From positions 10,664,001-10,728,000 of the forward strand of contig NC_059502.1 of assembly GCF_914767665.1 (NCBI RefSeq): a DNA stretch of 64,000 nucleotides, written 5' to 3'. Made by a program: the position numbers and the translations under genes. Under the pieces are notes generated by a model. That model was not told the DNA's origin. It worked only from the letters and a program-made list of their open reading frames with translations, and searched no databases. Shown here piece after piece: positions 1 through 10,482 of this stretch (positions within the stretch are counted from its first letter, which is position 1; each line of letters starts with the position of its first letter). The DNA is from Harmonia axyridis (lineage: Eukaryota > Arthropoda > Insecta > Coleoptera > Coccinellidae).

Positions 1-801
1 AATATGATTTCTGGCATATGACCGTCACGGATGGCTCGGATGTAGTCCAATCTGGACGTCCAATTTTCAATGACTTTTTCCAACATTTGTGGCCGTATAT
101 CGGCAATAACACGGCGAATGTTGTCTTCCAAATGGTCAAGGGTTTGTGGCTTATCCGCATAGACCAATGACTTTACATAACCCCACAGAAAGTTGTCTAG
201 ATCTTGGAGGCCAATTCACAGGTTCAAAACGTGAAATTAAGCGGTCACCAATGTGTCTTTCAATAAATCGATTGTGGCACGAGCTGTGTGACATGTTGAG
301 CCGTCTTGTTGGAACCACAGCTCCTGGACATCATGGTTGTTAAATTCAGGAATGAAAAAGTTAGTAATCATGGCTCTATACCGATCACCTTTGACTGTAA
401 CGTTCTGGCCATCATCGTTTTTGAAGAAGTACGGACCAATGATTCCACCAGCCCATAAAGCGCACCAAACAGTCAGTTTTTCTGGATGTAACGGTGTTTC
501 GACATACACTTGAGGATAAGCTTCACTCCAAATGCGGCAGTTTTGTTTGTTGACGTAGCCATTCAACCAGAAGTGCGCTTCATCGCTAAACAAAATAAAA
601 TGGACGTAGTGCGCGATACGAATTCCGCACAGAACCATTATTTTCGAAATAAAATTGCACTATTTGCAAGCGTTGTTCAGGCGTGAGTCTATTCATGCCA
701 AACCAAACTGAGAATAAATCACTTGACAGCTGTTAAATCAGTCGTCACCTTGAACAGTAATGCCAACTTAAAGTTATATACCTCAAAAAATAAACACCCG
801 T
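1..801 (-). mobile_element. DD41D (rosa-type) mariner copy A, internally deleted, cut by window start
   Basis: Tc1/mariner-superfamily element on the minus strand. The 5' terminal inverted repeat lies at 770-801 and reads, on the element strand, GGGTGTTTATTTTTTGAGG followed by tatataacttta. A TA follows at 802-803. The transposase start (MNRLTPEQRLQ...) lies at about 625-695 and stops after TYRALRP. The frame then jumps directly to the first catalytic block (FSDEAHFWLNG), so the rest of the DNA-binding half is deleted. A second deletion of about 17 bp is seen near 200 compared with the other copies. The 3' end is outside the window. Seven copies of this family occur in the window. Confidence 0.9.
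237..638 (-). pseudogene. DD41D transposase catalytic-region fragment (copy A)
   Basis: The reading frame covers the RNase H-like fold of a DDE/D transposase: first D in DEAHFWLNGYVNKQ, second D in QQDGSTCHTARATIDLL. The frame is lost near 237 by a single-base difference within a run that in other copies reads DTFGDRLISRFGPVNW. In the fuller copies 41 residues separate the second D from the D of TPLDYF, which defines DD41D (the rosa group of insect mariner-like elements). The N-terminal helix-turn-helix half is missing, so the product could not bind DNA normally. Pseudogene. Confidence 0.8.
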
Positions 802-1915
802 TATTAGGGTTGTGTCACTAGTCACTTCTCACTTCAATCATTAATCACTCTTTTGAGAATGATGACTCAGTTTCAAATCCAAAGCATCGTAATTTTTGGA
901 AGAAATTCTGAGAAAAAAATGGCTTGAATTCCACAAAAACATAATTTCCTATGATAACTGATAACAACATATCTTGAATTGATAAGGTAGAACTCCAACT
1001 TCAGAACAATGGTTATCGAAGCCCACTGGTTTTTCGTTATAAATTAAAGATGGTCCCACGCAGCAAGAACTCATTTCTCATTTAATGATCCTCGGTGAAT
1101 GTCCAACGGGTGGTGGTCTCCTTTATGAAATCGAAATGTAAACATGTCAGACTGGTGAATGATCGATTTACCCAGCATCCAACAAGGAGATGGGGTGTGA
1201 TAGTGAGACACCTCTTCGAGTGTTCAATGAAAACAGATTTCAGATGTTGAATGCTTGTGCAGATGAATCGAGATGGACCGTACTCGAATTCCTTGTTGTC
1301 ACTCGTAGAGGGACGGTATTGAAGGAGATGTTGAACATTTATTTTTATGGCAATAAGAATACTTTCTTCCTGTCCTGAAAGTTTTCCAATATCATTGACA
1401 CCCACTATACACGCACAAAGATTGAGAACTTGGCTATTTTATTCAGTTAATTTCATGAGAATTTTACCAGATACCAGTATGTAATTATATGATAAGATTA
1501 TCAGAGAAGGAACCAAGTGACCTCTTCAGAATACAACTGTTTTACAATATAGAATGAGGTAGTTTGTCTCAAGTGTGATGGTTAGAACATGATGGTAAAT
1601 CGAATGATCTGAAGAAGATGTATAGTACAAGATGTTTCAAAGAAAATGAAACGAGAAAATACTTTGAATGCGCATAGATCATCGGTACACCGCATTTTAC
1701 ACAAAGATCTGAAGCTATACCTCTACAAAATTCAATTGGTGCAAGGTGTGAAATCCCAAAATGCCGAGATTGTTATTATCATTTTTCAAACTTTCTTTCG
1801 AGAAACCTTGCACTTTTTTTTAATCTCGAATCTCTCAGACCTCTCAGTAACTCAGGGTATGAGCAAGATGAAATAACTAGTTGTGTCCTATGCAGGCATA
1901 GGCATAGGTGAAGCC
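802..1915. other. Intergenic, no recognisable gene
   Basis: AT-rich sequence. Open frames of about 60-107 codons around 1082-1405 and 1646-1876 show no family motif, overlap each other on opposite strands and have no splice-site context. I see nothing I can name. Confidence 0.5.
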
Positions 1916-2391
1916 TCAGAGTAATAAACATAGATAGATTTACATAAAACGCGCGGAAATGAAAAAATGTCAGTGATACGATATTTCACTCAATTCGCAA
2001 GTTTCTCTACAAAGAACGCACTTCTTATGTCCCATTGTGAATCATCGTTTCATATCAACTAACAATATACTAAAATGAATACCTAAAATATATCAGGAAT
2101 TCAGAAAACAAACTTCAAGAGCGCCAAACGACGTGAAACAACCGATGACACTAGGAGAGCAAAAATTGCCAAACGTTGGATTTCAGCAGGTAGATACAGA
2201 AAATAATAAATATTCTGCTTATTATAGATTCACTCAAATAAATATATTTCATTCAATATGATATACATTCGTAACGATATAGTAAAATTGTGGATTTGAA
2301 AATATATCACAATCCGACAACGTAATCTAACCATGTGGGGTACATGTAAAAATTGCGTATACTCCCTGTATCTATATTTATTACTCTATGG
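1916..2391. mobile_element. TIR MITE, family 1, uninterrupted copy
   Basis: About 476 bp with terminal inverted repeats. The left end reads AGAGTAATAAACATAGATAG, and the right end (2360-2390) reads back as AGAGTAATAAATATAGATAC followed by AGGGAGTATACG. The internal sequence has no coding potential and is repeated at 25973-27440, where a DD41D element splits it. Non-autonomous DNA transposon of unknown superfamily. Confidence 0.75.
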
Positions 2392-2478
2392 GTACAGCAC
2401 TCCGAAGGAAGTCAAGTGAAAAAAGAATACAATTACGTAAGACTTACATTTTAACCCTTACAAGAAGGGTCTCAAATA

Positions 2479-2941
2479 CGCTCTAATAGTGTGACGTCAC
2501 ACACCGCCATTTTTTGTTCTCCTGTTAGTATTCGGTTAGTAGTTCGGTATTCAAACAAATAAATTGTCATTCAAATTAGTACGTGGTCGTTGAAGGAATT
2601 GGCTTATTTTCATGAATAAGAGTATTTGAGGAACGATTTCAGTATTAATTGATAGACAGAAGGAACGAGGTTAATATCAGTAAGTTTGAATCCTGTATCA
2701 TTCTCCAGATTTTGTCAAAAGCCGTGTTCATTAGTTGAACTTCAAGTTCGAACTTAGTGGCATTAATCTCGTGCCTTCTGTCTATCAATTAATGGTAAAA
2801 TCGTTACTTAAATAATCTCATTTAACAAAATAATCCAATTTCTTCAACGTACTAATTTGAATGACAATTTGTTTGTTTGGATTCCGAACATTGACAGGAG
2901 AATAAAAAATGGCGGTGTGTGACGTCATCACTAATAGAGCG
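2479..2941. mobile_element. Foldback MITE, family 2, copy 1 (TA flanked)
   Basis: 463 bp with very long inverted arms (about 180 bp each) around a short centre. The left end is CGCTCTAATAGTGTGACGTC and the right end is its near-perfect complement (2915-2941). It is flanked by TA on both sides (2477-2478, 2942-2943), as expected for Tc1/mariner-mobilised MITEs. Each arm holds a GTGACGTCA block next to an AAAATGGCGGTGTG block. Open frames inside (2909-3100) are by-products of the arm sequence. A second copy lies at 10483-10902. Confidence 0.85.
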
Positions 2942-2943
2942 TA

Positions 2944-4080
2944 TTCCTATTCGAATTTATTCAGATCAGGAGTGGATCAATGTAAACTCGAGGAGGAATT
3001 CTATATCGATCTCCAACGAAGCAAAACGCCACTGTTTACTTCAGATGGCCATGATAATAGGAGATATATTTTACCTTCTCCTGAAGGACTTGTCCAGTAA
3101 GGAAACATCTCTAAGATAGCACTTCTCAGAGACAGTTCAGTAGGGGTTCAACGACTCTATAAAAATTTCCCGCGGACGGTCCTGCAAGAAATTCATTACC
3201 AACTATATTAAATGTAAGGGGGGAGGAGATACATACAAAAGTACAAACCGGACACGCTGCGGTATGTGCTACTGTATTTTCAACTGGTATCGTCTTCATA
3301 GAAAGATTTTACGCGTTTTTCTGAATGGAGGTGTGGCCAAGTAGTCAGCTTCTATCAGTACCTAATATCTTTTGTGGTTCGACGTAGAGAGCGTAGACGA
3401 GACACGAGAGTACCAACAGAAATGAGAAATAAACAGATTACATTTTATTAACGTGGGAATGAATGCATGGGTAATTTTTTTTTTAATTCGTGGTCGTGTC
3501 AGAAGGGATAATGACGATAATTTGCTTGGATATGGAAGTATTCGGTGTACATAAATGTATTTTTAGATTGTATTGTTGATTTACTATTATTAACTTGACG
3601 GCAGTACCGTTGAGATTATCGAACATTATTTAATTAAAATAATTGTTATTGCAATCAGTTGAATGCTTCACGATTCAACTCGATTTGGTAGATTGAACAA
3701 CTCAGTTCATGCATTCAATGATTCGATACTTGGGAAAGCTATATTGGTATAGAAAAGTGGCTATTCCTCCAATAACGTTATAGTCTCACTGACTCTTTGG
3801 CACGTATTACAGTCCTGTTGGAGCGAAATAACCACAATTGGATTTCAATGACACTTCATGAGAAATAATCTTTCAACAATTTGAGAATTCTTCTGGTTGA
3901 TCACTATTTTAGGTTCAATTGATTGAGAATTTAGGATATCTAAACATTTCGTTCAACTTTGATTTCGCGTCTGTCGGTCGGTCTGTGTATCAGTAGATAT
4001 TTGTACAGCCTATAAATTACTCACTCTGAATTCAGATAATCTAGTTGTTCTGAATAAAAGATTTCTTTTTCTTCTTCGCC
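2944..4080. other. Intergenic, no recognisable gene
   Basis: Mostly AT-rich, with a slightly GC-richer patch near 3160-3250. No transposase motif, splice context or repeat partner was recognised. Confidence 0.45.
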
Positions 4081-4084
4081 CTTT

Positions 4085-4240
4085 TATTATTATTCATCAA
4101 GCCAAGTAGCTTGACATTTTAACCAACTACTTTACTTAAAAATCAAGCACGTGAAAAATTAAATACTTGAGCTTGACTTGATTTTAGATATTTATTGCTT
4201 GACTTGACATCGAGCTACTTGATATTACTGGAGTTGATAT
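4085..4240. repeat. Subterminal CTTGA/TCAAG repeat cluster, left side of hAT relic
   Basis: Many short copies of CTTGA/TCAAG in both orientations (for example AGCTTGACTTG and GACTTGACATCGAGCTACTTGA). A matching cluster lies at 5757-5850. Clustered short subterminal motifs are typical of hAT elements, where transposase binds them. I infer that the two clusters are the ends of one hAT element whose C-terminal transposase relic is at 4398-4597. Confidence 0.5.
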
Positions 4241-4397
4241 GTACGCGTCGCACGGCATATATTTCTGCAATATCGTTCGCGCTTAGACTAAATAAGGGGA
4301 TTCCTCGAGCGCCGAGATTCGCCAATGTGCCTTTATTAGTAGTATGCTCACATTTCTATGAAATCTATTGGTAGATTTTGGTGGTTTCAAAATTATC

Positions 4398-4597
4398 TTT
4401 CCAAACATGGCCACAATGGTTAAAGATTTTTTATCAACTCCAGCATCTTTAGCTCCCGTTGAAAGACAATTTTCCTGAGCTGCAGTTACAAAAACCCGCA
4501 ATAGGTTAGGCGACAAATCTATAAGATGCATCATGTGTCTTAGATCCTGGATGGAAAGTTATGAAATCAAACTAAGCTTGGAGGTTTCTCAATATTA
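4398..4597 (+). pseudogene. hAT transposase C-terminal dimerisation domain, degraded
   Basis: Plus-strand translation from 4398 gives FPNMATMVKDFLSTPASLAP, then VERQFS, an in-frame TGA, and AAVTKTRNRLGDKSIRCIMC. This is the hAT C-terminal dimerisation signature: LS.PASS.PVER.FS followed by a KRNRL segment. Just upstream, WWFQNY is in another frame, so a frameshift precedes 4398. Only the last 60-65 codons of a normally 600-residue transposase survive. The frame ends at a TAA near 4597, followed by an AT-rich 3' end. The minus-strand open frame at 4283-4534 is a shadow of this relic. Confidence 0.75.
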
Positions 4598-4795
4598 AGA
4601 AACTTTATTTATTTATTATTTTTTATTTTGTTATGATCTATAGTGATTTAATTTATGTTTCTATTTCAAAAAAGTTAATATATTCGATTCTTTTGAAAAA
4701 TGAGTTTGATAAATAAAAGTGTTTTTTGCAAGGTTCATTCCATCATTTTTTCATTGTGACACTGAGTACACAATAAAACAGCTAAAAAACATTTA

Positions 4796-5450
4796 ATCAA
4801 GGACGTTTCGTTTCACTGCGACCTAATGGTCTATTGTGGCCTACATCAGAGCTATTCTCCATAACGTGATCTACAGCTCGCTTTCCAGTTCCAAAGTTCT
4901 AATGAACTCTAATATCTGGGATGGCTTCAAGGAGGCTAATTCCTCACTTCTATAAGTTTCGTGTCCAAGGCAGGTTTTGCATTGGCTAGCGATGGCAAGG
5001 CATTCCGTCACCAAGTGATCCGGAGTTTCTTCCTCCTCCCCACAGAATTTGCACTCGTTATTTTCTGTTAGACCTAATCTCATGAGGTGTTTCCTAAGGC
5101 GACAATGCTCCGTGAGGAATCCAGTGAGGAGGTGTAGTATATTCTTACTAAGATCCAGATACTTCTTGGATTTTGTAGGGTCAAAGTTTCGAAGAAACTT
5201 TTTCGTGTGATCCAAACCAGGAAGATTGCGCCAGAGTATTTCTCTTTCGGTTTCTTCCTTCTCCTGAAACTCTTTCTTGTAGGTACATTCGTCTACGTCA
5301 CAGAAAGGTTCCGGGCCGATGAAAGAAGTTTGTGCTCCTTTTCTAGCAAGTGTGTTGGCCTCTTCATTCCCTCTAGTTCCTGAGTGGGCGGGAACCCAGA
5401 TCAAAAAGACCTTGTTATTCTTGCCTATTTTATTATTATCTGCTTGTTGA
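4796..5450 (-). mobile_element. Non-LTR retrotransposon 3' end with RNase H domain (5'-truncated)
   Basis: The minus-strand reading frame 4871-5404 (177 codons) starts inside the RNase H domain with the motif WVPAHSGTRGNEEANTLARK, where the H and late acidic residues of RNase HI sit. A lysine- and glutamate-rich linker follows, then a zinc-knuckle-like CKFCGEEEETPDHLVTEC (Cx2C...H...C). The frame ends ...LELESEL and stop. RNase H behind the RT is found in I, R1-related and some jockey-type insect LINEs. RT and endonuclease are absent, the usual result of 5' truncation during target-primed reverse transcription. A more decayed sister copy is at 51060-51640. It sits between the two hAT subterminal clusters, so it is probably nested in the hAT relic. 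Confidence 0.8.
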
Positions 5451-5702
5451 TGACTTATTATTTCGAAAAAAGAGATCGGGGGTCCTTGAAGTCTTATCAG
5501 TTCTCAAGAAGCTTTCAGTGAGCATCGAATTGGGGACATCATGTATGGCGTTTATTCTCAATAAGACGTCGCTTTGTGATATAAAAGCAACGAAACAATC
5601 GCAATTTTGCAAGAAAAGTTTCCAGATTGGAAAAAACCCTTTATAAATAACTATTATTTCGTTAATCGAAACTCTTGTTTAAAATCAATCATTCCAATTT
5701 AT

Positions 5703-5757
5703 GTTCCAAACCAGGAATATTCCGCCAGAGTATTTCCCTTTCAGTTTCAGGACTAAG
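5703..5757 (-). repeat. Short fragment of the RNase H LINE
   Basis: About 50 bp matching 5210-5260 of the neighbouring LINE (TCCAAACCAGGAA, CGCCAGAGTATTTC). It may be a separate small insertion or part of a rearranged duplication. Confidence 0.5.
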
Positions 5758-5850
5758 AATCAAGTTACTTGATATGATTCAAGTACTTGATAAATAAATA
5801 CTTGACTAGAGATTTAAAAACTCCAACTCAAGCTCAAACCAAACCTTGAA
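5757..5850. repeat. Subterminal CTTGA/TCAAG repeat cluster, right side of hAT relic
   Basis: It contains CAAGTTACTTGA, CAAGTACTTGA and CTCAAGCTCAAACC. This mirrors the cluster at 4085-4240 and probably marks the opposite end of the same hAT element. Confidence 0.45.
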
Positions 5851-6054
5851 TCTCTATTTGGGATGGCATCTGAACAGTTATATTCCCGAAGAATCCTACA
5901 ACAATTTCAAAAATAATTGCTGAAAGCAGCCAAAGTTTGCTGGTGTGTATACATTACATTTGAATTCAATAAAAAAAAACCGATATAAGTGTCCAACTCA
6001 ACAAAAACTACTCCTTTCAGTAATCGATTCCCGACGTCTTAGAACGGTTCTAAC

Positions 6055-6816
6055 CTCAGAGGAAAGAAAAGATAGAGGTGCCCTTGGAAGTAAATAGCGT
6101 TGTATTGTAATCAATTGCACCAGTATGATGATAAAGTGAGATAGGACAACAACAAACCTGCAAAATTGACAACTAGAGGGGCGGTAAACATTTCAGTGGC
6201 GTAGTCAATGGTTCTCTTACTGCCTCTTATTAAGTTTTCGGTGCTGAAATGTTTGGAACAAACATATGCATATTTCGGAAAATTATTAATTTGCAATATT
6301 AATACGTGGCACCATATTTTGCTAAATTCTCTATTTGAAGGAAACCTACAAATGTTAGCATTGAATTAAGTTTTCGATATCTCACAAATACTACGCCATA
6401 GACGAGATATATTCTACGCCTATGGACTCAAAACGTGAACTTATCTATGATAGGTTAGGTTTTCATTTCCGATGTTTTACACACTATACATGTTTTTCGT
6501 GTATTTACCATGATTAAAATTAACAATATATAACATAAAATTCACAAACTTGTATGAAATAACGCCGATTACAAACGTGAAATTAAAATGAACAGTTAAC
6601 CCTTAACGCACCTCTAGTTGACACGTGCAATAACAACAACAGAACCGTGTTGCCAAATCCTCAGAATATTCGCAAAACATCTATGCCACAGAACGGAGAA
6701 AAGATTACTTCTTCCTCAGAATGGCAACGCAGTACATTATAAGTGTTTGTGAACAAAAATGTTATAGCGATGTCAACAAATGCTATAAGGCACCTCTATC
6801 TTTTCTTTCCTCTGAG
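6055..6816 (-). mobile_element. P-element deletion derivative with 8-bp TSD
   Basis: 762 bp bounded by perfect 28-bp inverted repeats (outer 20 bases CTCAGAGGAAAGAAAAGATA) at 6055-6082 and 6789-6816. It is flanked by an exact 8-bp direct repeat GTTCTAAC (6047-6054 and 6817-6824). An 8-bp target duplication is the hallmark of the P superfamily, and the element encodes part of a THAP domain, the P transposase DNA-binding domain. The length is far below the roughly 3 kb of an autonomous element, and most of the transposase is missing. Confidence 0.85.
6111..6296 (-). pseudogene. THAP-domain remnant of P-type transposase
   Basis: The minus-strand frame reads ...NNFPKYAYVCSKHFSTENLI followed by basic residues. 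It matches the centre of the C2CH THAP zinc finger (W..P..YS.VCSKHF...D/ENF). The N-terminal C-x2-4-C half and the closing AVPT-type motif are not visible in frame, so the zinc site is incomplete. It lies inside the 8-bp-TSD element at 6055-6816, in the orientation expected for the transposase first exon. A stand-alone host THAP gene is unlikely given the flanking TIRs. Confidence 0.7.
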
Positions 6817-6824
6817 GTTCTAAC

Positions 6825-7394
6825 CGTTGAATACTCGAGTATCATCACTTACAAGAACAAATTAATACGGTTCTATCAAGATGGACGGGACGCGTAGGTA
6901 GACAGGTCCGACCTGTAGAGAAACCCTTATCACGGGCGCGGCTATCGCCATCAGAGTCCACGCTTCTGAAGAAACGGATCGGGATCCGTAAGTGTAAACC
7001 AACGCTCACCGTAAGCGCTAGAAGAGTCAGGTCCAGGTGGGCAGCGCTTCCCGCATTGATTTTTATGATTATACGTTTTGTTATGTTAAATAAACATTAG
7101 TCACTTTAATTAAAGCCACCATGGAATATGTAAATTTCCCGAGACGGGCTGGTTCCGTGGAATTCGGTAATGAATAATGAGAATAGGTGTGGGCCAAATT
7201 AAGTTATGATGAAGGCTCCATTGTCCTTTTGGTCCGGTTCGGATGCTAATGAAGGATATCGATGGACGCTGATACCTGTTGGTTGGAAAATCTGTAACGG
7301 AATACCAAGATTCTGAGTATACAACAATCCAATTGTTAAGTTCCCGATCAATGAATCGAATACAGTTTTCATAAGCAATAGCAGGAACATAACA
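6825..7394. other. Unassigned, GC-richer sequence between two elements
   Basis: 6880-7060 is clearly GC-richer than its surroundings, and it is followed by an ATTAAA/AATAAA-rich stretch at 7085-7110 that resembles the end of an LTR. I found no second copy in the window and no pol motif, so this stays unassigned. Confidence 0.35.
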
Positions 7395-7494
7395 GGTCGG
7401 TCTACCATAGTAACACATTTTTTGGCAACATTCGATTTTATCATTCAACAGAGTTGCCTTCGAGGGCGATACAGCGATTATAGCGATCTTCCAA

Positions 7495-7749
7495 CTATTC
7501 GATACCATTTTTGTAGTACGATTTGTCTTTCGCTTCTAAATAGGCCTCAGTTTCGACGATTACTTCTTCATTGGCGCTAAATTTCTTTCCAGCGAGCATT
7601 CTTTTGAGTTCTGAGAACAGGAAAAATTCGCTGGGGGCCAGATCTGGCGAATACGGTGGATGCAGAAGCATTTCGAAGCCCAAGTCATGAAATTCTGCCA
7701 TTGTTTTCATGGATTTGTGACATGGCGCATTGTCTTGATGAAACAGCAC
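7495..7749 (-). pseudogene. irritans-type mariner transposase, C-terminal part
   Basis: An 84-codon frame holding the second catalytic D (HQDNAPCHKS) and the HPPYSPDLAPSE block with D-to-E at the third catalytic site, followed by FFLFSELKRMLAGKKFSANE and the tail YYKNGIE. The upstream half continues in another frame at 7785-8036. Inactive. Confidence 0.8.
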
Positions 7750-7784
7750 CTTTTTTTTTCATATGGGTCCGTTTTTTAACAATT

Positions 7785-8036
7785 TCATCCTTTAAACGAT
7801 CCAATAACGCTGTATAATGGTCTGTTGTTGATGGTCTGGCCCTTTTGGAGGTAATCAATGAATATAATAAATTGCGCATCCCAGAATACTGATGCCATAA
7901 CCTTGCCAGCTGGCTGTTGTGTTTTCCCTCGCTTTGGATTCGGTTCATCGTGGGCATTCCACTCAGCTGACTGTCGATTGGACTCCGGAGTAAAATGATG
8001 GAGCCATGTTTCGTCCATTGTCACATATCGACGCAA
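7785..8036 (-). pseudogene. irritans-type mariner transposase, middle part
   Basis: An 83-codon frame with RRYVTMDETWLHHF (first catalytic D), SNRQSAEW, PNPKR and SVFWDAQFIIFIDYLQKGQ, followed by a frameshift before the second catalytic block. Belongs to the element at 7395-8126. Confidence 0.8.
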
Positions 8037-8169
8037 AAATTCAGGTTAATTGCACTTAAACAGCTTCAAACACTGCTCAAAATCATTGACACGTTGTTGC
8101 TTTTGATCGATTGTGAGCTCGCGCGTCAAGTACTTTTCCGGCCTTAGTTCCAGAACCTATATTTACTTC

Positions 8170-8297
8170 CAATGTTCAATTTACGTGATTTCTTAAATGT
8201 CACTTTTCAGCTTAGGCCGTGAGCTGATGCAAAGGTAATTTTGTAAGCTCACGGCAAGATAGGAAAGTAAATCTCTTGAAATCACATTTTAATATTG
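8170..8297. repeat. Imperfect foldback with perfect 10-bp core hairpin
   Basis: GCCGTGAGCT (8216-8225) pairs perfectly with AGCTCACGGC (8246-8255) over a 20-nt loop. Weaker pairing extends outwards, with CAATGTTCAA...GTGATTTC on the left against the complement of GAAATCAC...AATATTG on the right. It looks like a small MITE-type hairpin abutting the mariner. Confidence 0.55.
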
Positions 8298-8675
8298 ACT
8301 AATATTACTAAATTCGACGTTTGAGGAAAAAGTTGAATTGAAATTGAAATTTACTCTACATTAAAAAATTTAACTTCCTTTTTCGAATATTTTCGACATA
8401 GAAACAGCACTCAATTCCAAAAAGGGAGGTCAATAGTCGGAAAATTGGATCGCAAAACTGTTACAGTCATTACGTCATCTGGGAACATGGCCAAATCACA
8501 ATAAACCAATACAATAATTGAAATATCTCATAACTGTTTGTAACGACCGTTATGTAATTACTATTTGGATGGATCCTTATTTAATTGATACATCATAATT
8601 TTTTAATGCTGGTTTGGGTGATATTTCTGGCAGATAACTGAATATTTCTTTATCGCTCTATTAAGGAGTTATGTA

Positions 8676-9283
8676 TACAGGATGTTCCAAAATTGGAAGT
8701 ACGAATGGAAATGGCATATTTCTCTGCGATTTTGATTTTTTTTTGTTCAAGTTTTTTTCATAACACTTTCCCTTCACAAGATATTCAACTTAAATTTGGC
8801 ATAGATATTCCAAATTGAAGTTTTCATCATGTGATATGCTACTTTTGAATACAATTCTATAGGGTTATATTTTTTCTGAAACAGTGCTTAGTTCTTTCCT
8901 CCAGAACTTAGATTAGGTGGAACATTGGTAGTTTAGAAAAATGTGAAAACAAACTTTGGTCCAGTTATACACTTTTTGATTTTTGTAGTTTTGTCGTTCT
9001 TGCTACTTCTCTAGTAATACTCAGTATAATCCAAATTATTGTAAAGAGCCCGTTAGGAAGCTGTGATGAATACATTAATTAAGTTTGGTCCATATTTATC
9101 CAATATGTAGTGAAGATTCATTAAGATTCTATAAACTGATATAATCATCAAAAAAAGTACTACAAGACACACCCTGTATCTAGAAAATAAAGCGTTTGCA
9201 GACCTATGATCCTTGAATTTTTTTTTTAATTTTCCAAGGAATCTCTCATTTTACTTTGTACCTCCACCCAGGAACACCCTGTA
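8676..9283. mobile_element. TIR element with TACAGGRTGTTCC ends
   Basis: 608 bp. The left end is TACAGGATGTTCC and the right end is the complement of TACAGGGTGTTCC. Weaker TIR similarity runs about 27 bp to a GGTAC/GAAGTAC block. TA flanks both ends (8674-8675, 9284-9285). No coding region. Non-autonomous DNA transposon. Confidence 0.65.
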
Positions 9284-9285
9284 TA

Positions 9286-10480
9286 TTTTTGGAACACAGA
9301 AATAACTCAATTATGGAAATCATCACATTAAGATTTTCAAGGAAATCAAAATAAATTTGGGATTAATTCTGCCAATATTTAGTTTCTTTGGATCCTCATT
9401 TCTGTGGATGGTCCGATGAACAAACAGATTTTACACTAATAGCCAACATTTTGGCACAAATCAGAAAATTACAGATATTTGGTACACGTAACAAGGAGAT
9501 ACAAATCGGAGCCCCCTTTATGTTGTCGCATTTTTCCCTTTTTCATCTACCTTGTGAATAGTTTTTCAATAATTTCTATTAACTCATCTACTATTTATAC
9601 CTGTAAAAACTATAGCTATGCACTCCAAGATCAGGTAGCAGACCAAATTGACAGTAAACCACCGTGACATCGAACAAATATGAATTGAATCATCCCACGC
9701 TGCTTCCAATGGATCAACGTACTACGAAATAATAAGAAAGCCAAGATTAGACCGCTGGAATATAATAATTGAAGCTGGTAAGATTCGATTCATCCGTTCT
9801 CAAGGTTACCTTCTTTCTCTTCGCTCACACAGCTTATTGCTTATTATATTTCCAGCTACCGTCTTACGCGGTCAGGTATGTTGATGATGGCATGACAGGT
9901 GGATTATATGTTTAATTTCCTCATACTAACGGACATATACGTGTAGAGAGCTTTCGCGTTCGAAGAGAATATAAAGAAAAAATTCGCTTTCGGCAAAGTG
10001 TGAAATTAGTGGTTGGAAAAAATATATTGAAGATCTGACGATATGCGGAGATCCTGTCAGGGTTTCTGCTCGTGTTATGAGTTGTCCTGTAGGTTGACTC
10101 ATGGACCATGGTGTACCAGCCAGATAGATCTGCGTCTTGAGTTGATCAACTGGATCACTAGCTATTGAATTATAGTATATTGTTTTATGTAGCGGGAATG
10201 AATGTTTCTTTTCTCTTTTTAATTGAAACACAAAGAGTACTTTTCTCTGAAAAAACGGTATAAGAACGACCAAATTAAAAGTGAAATATTCTAGAAGAAA
10301 CGCAGCTTTTACCATTCAACATTTATAATGTCCTAACTTTACAGAATCCAACTAATATTCACTCTTCATCTCTAATTTCTGTCAAATCAAACTGCAAATT
10401 AGACAATATTCGACTGCAGTCATTTCGCAGAGTTCTCGCGTTCTCTTTTCACTTGTCCATTTGTAACTTCGAGTAGTCAA
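9286..10480. other. Intergenic, no recognisable gene
   Basis: The longest open frame (129 codons, minus, 9926-10315) has no motif and no splice context. No second copy or element ends were seen. Confidence 0.45.
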
Positions 10481-10482
10481 TA

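Larger units (their letters stand above)
7395..8126 (-). mobile_element. irritans-type mariner copy 1, 5'-truncated
   Basis: DD34D mariner relic. In element order, in shifting frames: TRELTIDQKQQRV, FLRRYVTMDETWLHHFTPES (first D in MDETW), SVFWDAQ..IFIDYLQKGQTI, HQDNAPCHKSMKTM (second D), HPPYSPDLAPSEFFLFSELK, then YYKNGIE near the C-terminus. The wording matches the irritans subfamily (the Himar1 group). The catalytic third D is replaced by E (LAPSEFF). Several frameshifts and a stop near 8046 separate the blocks. The 5' end is lost after about 8126; the 3' end keeps a shortened TIR (GGTCGGTCTACC) next to 7395. Confidence 0.85.

Noticed and set aside
4283..4534. Minus-strand frame of 83 codons
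   Set aside because: Antisense shadow of the hAT C-terminal relic, which reads correctly on the plus strand.
6880..7110. Solo LTR
   Set aside because: The end resembles an LTR, but no TG...CA borders, target duplication or second copy could be shown.
7110..7508. 132-codon minus-strand frame taken as one gene
   Set aside because: The first part is the 3' region of the irritans mariner; the remainder is unrelated sequence with no motif.
9926..10315. 129-codon minus-strand open frame
   Set aside because: No domain, low-complexity start, no splice context, overlaps another frame. Expected by chance in AT-rich DNA.
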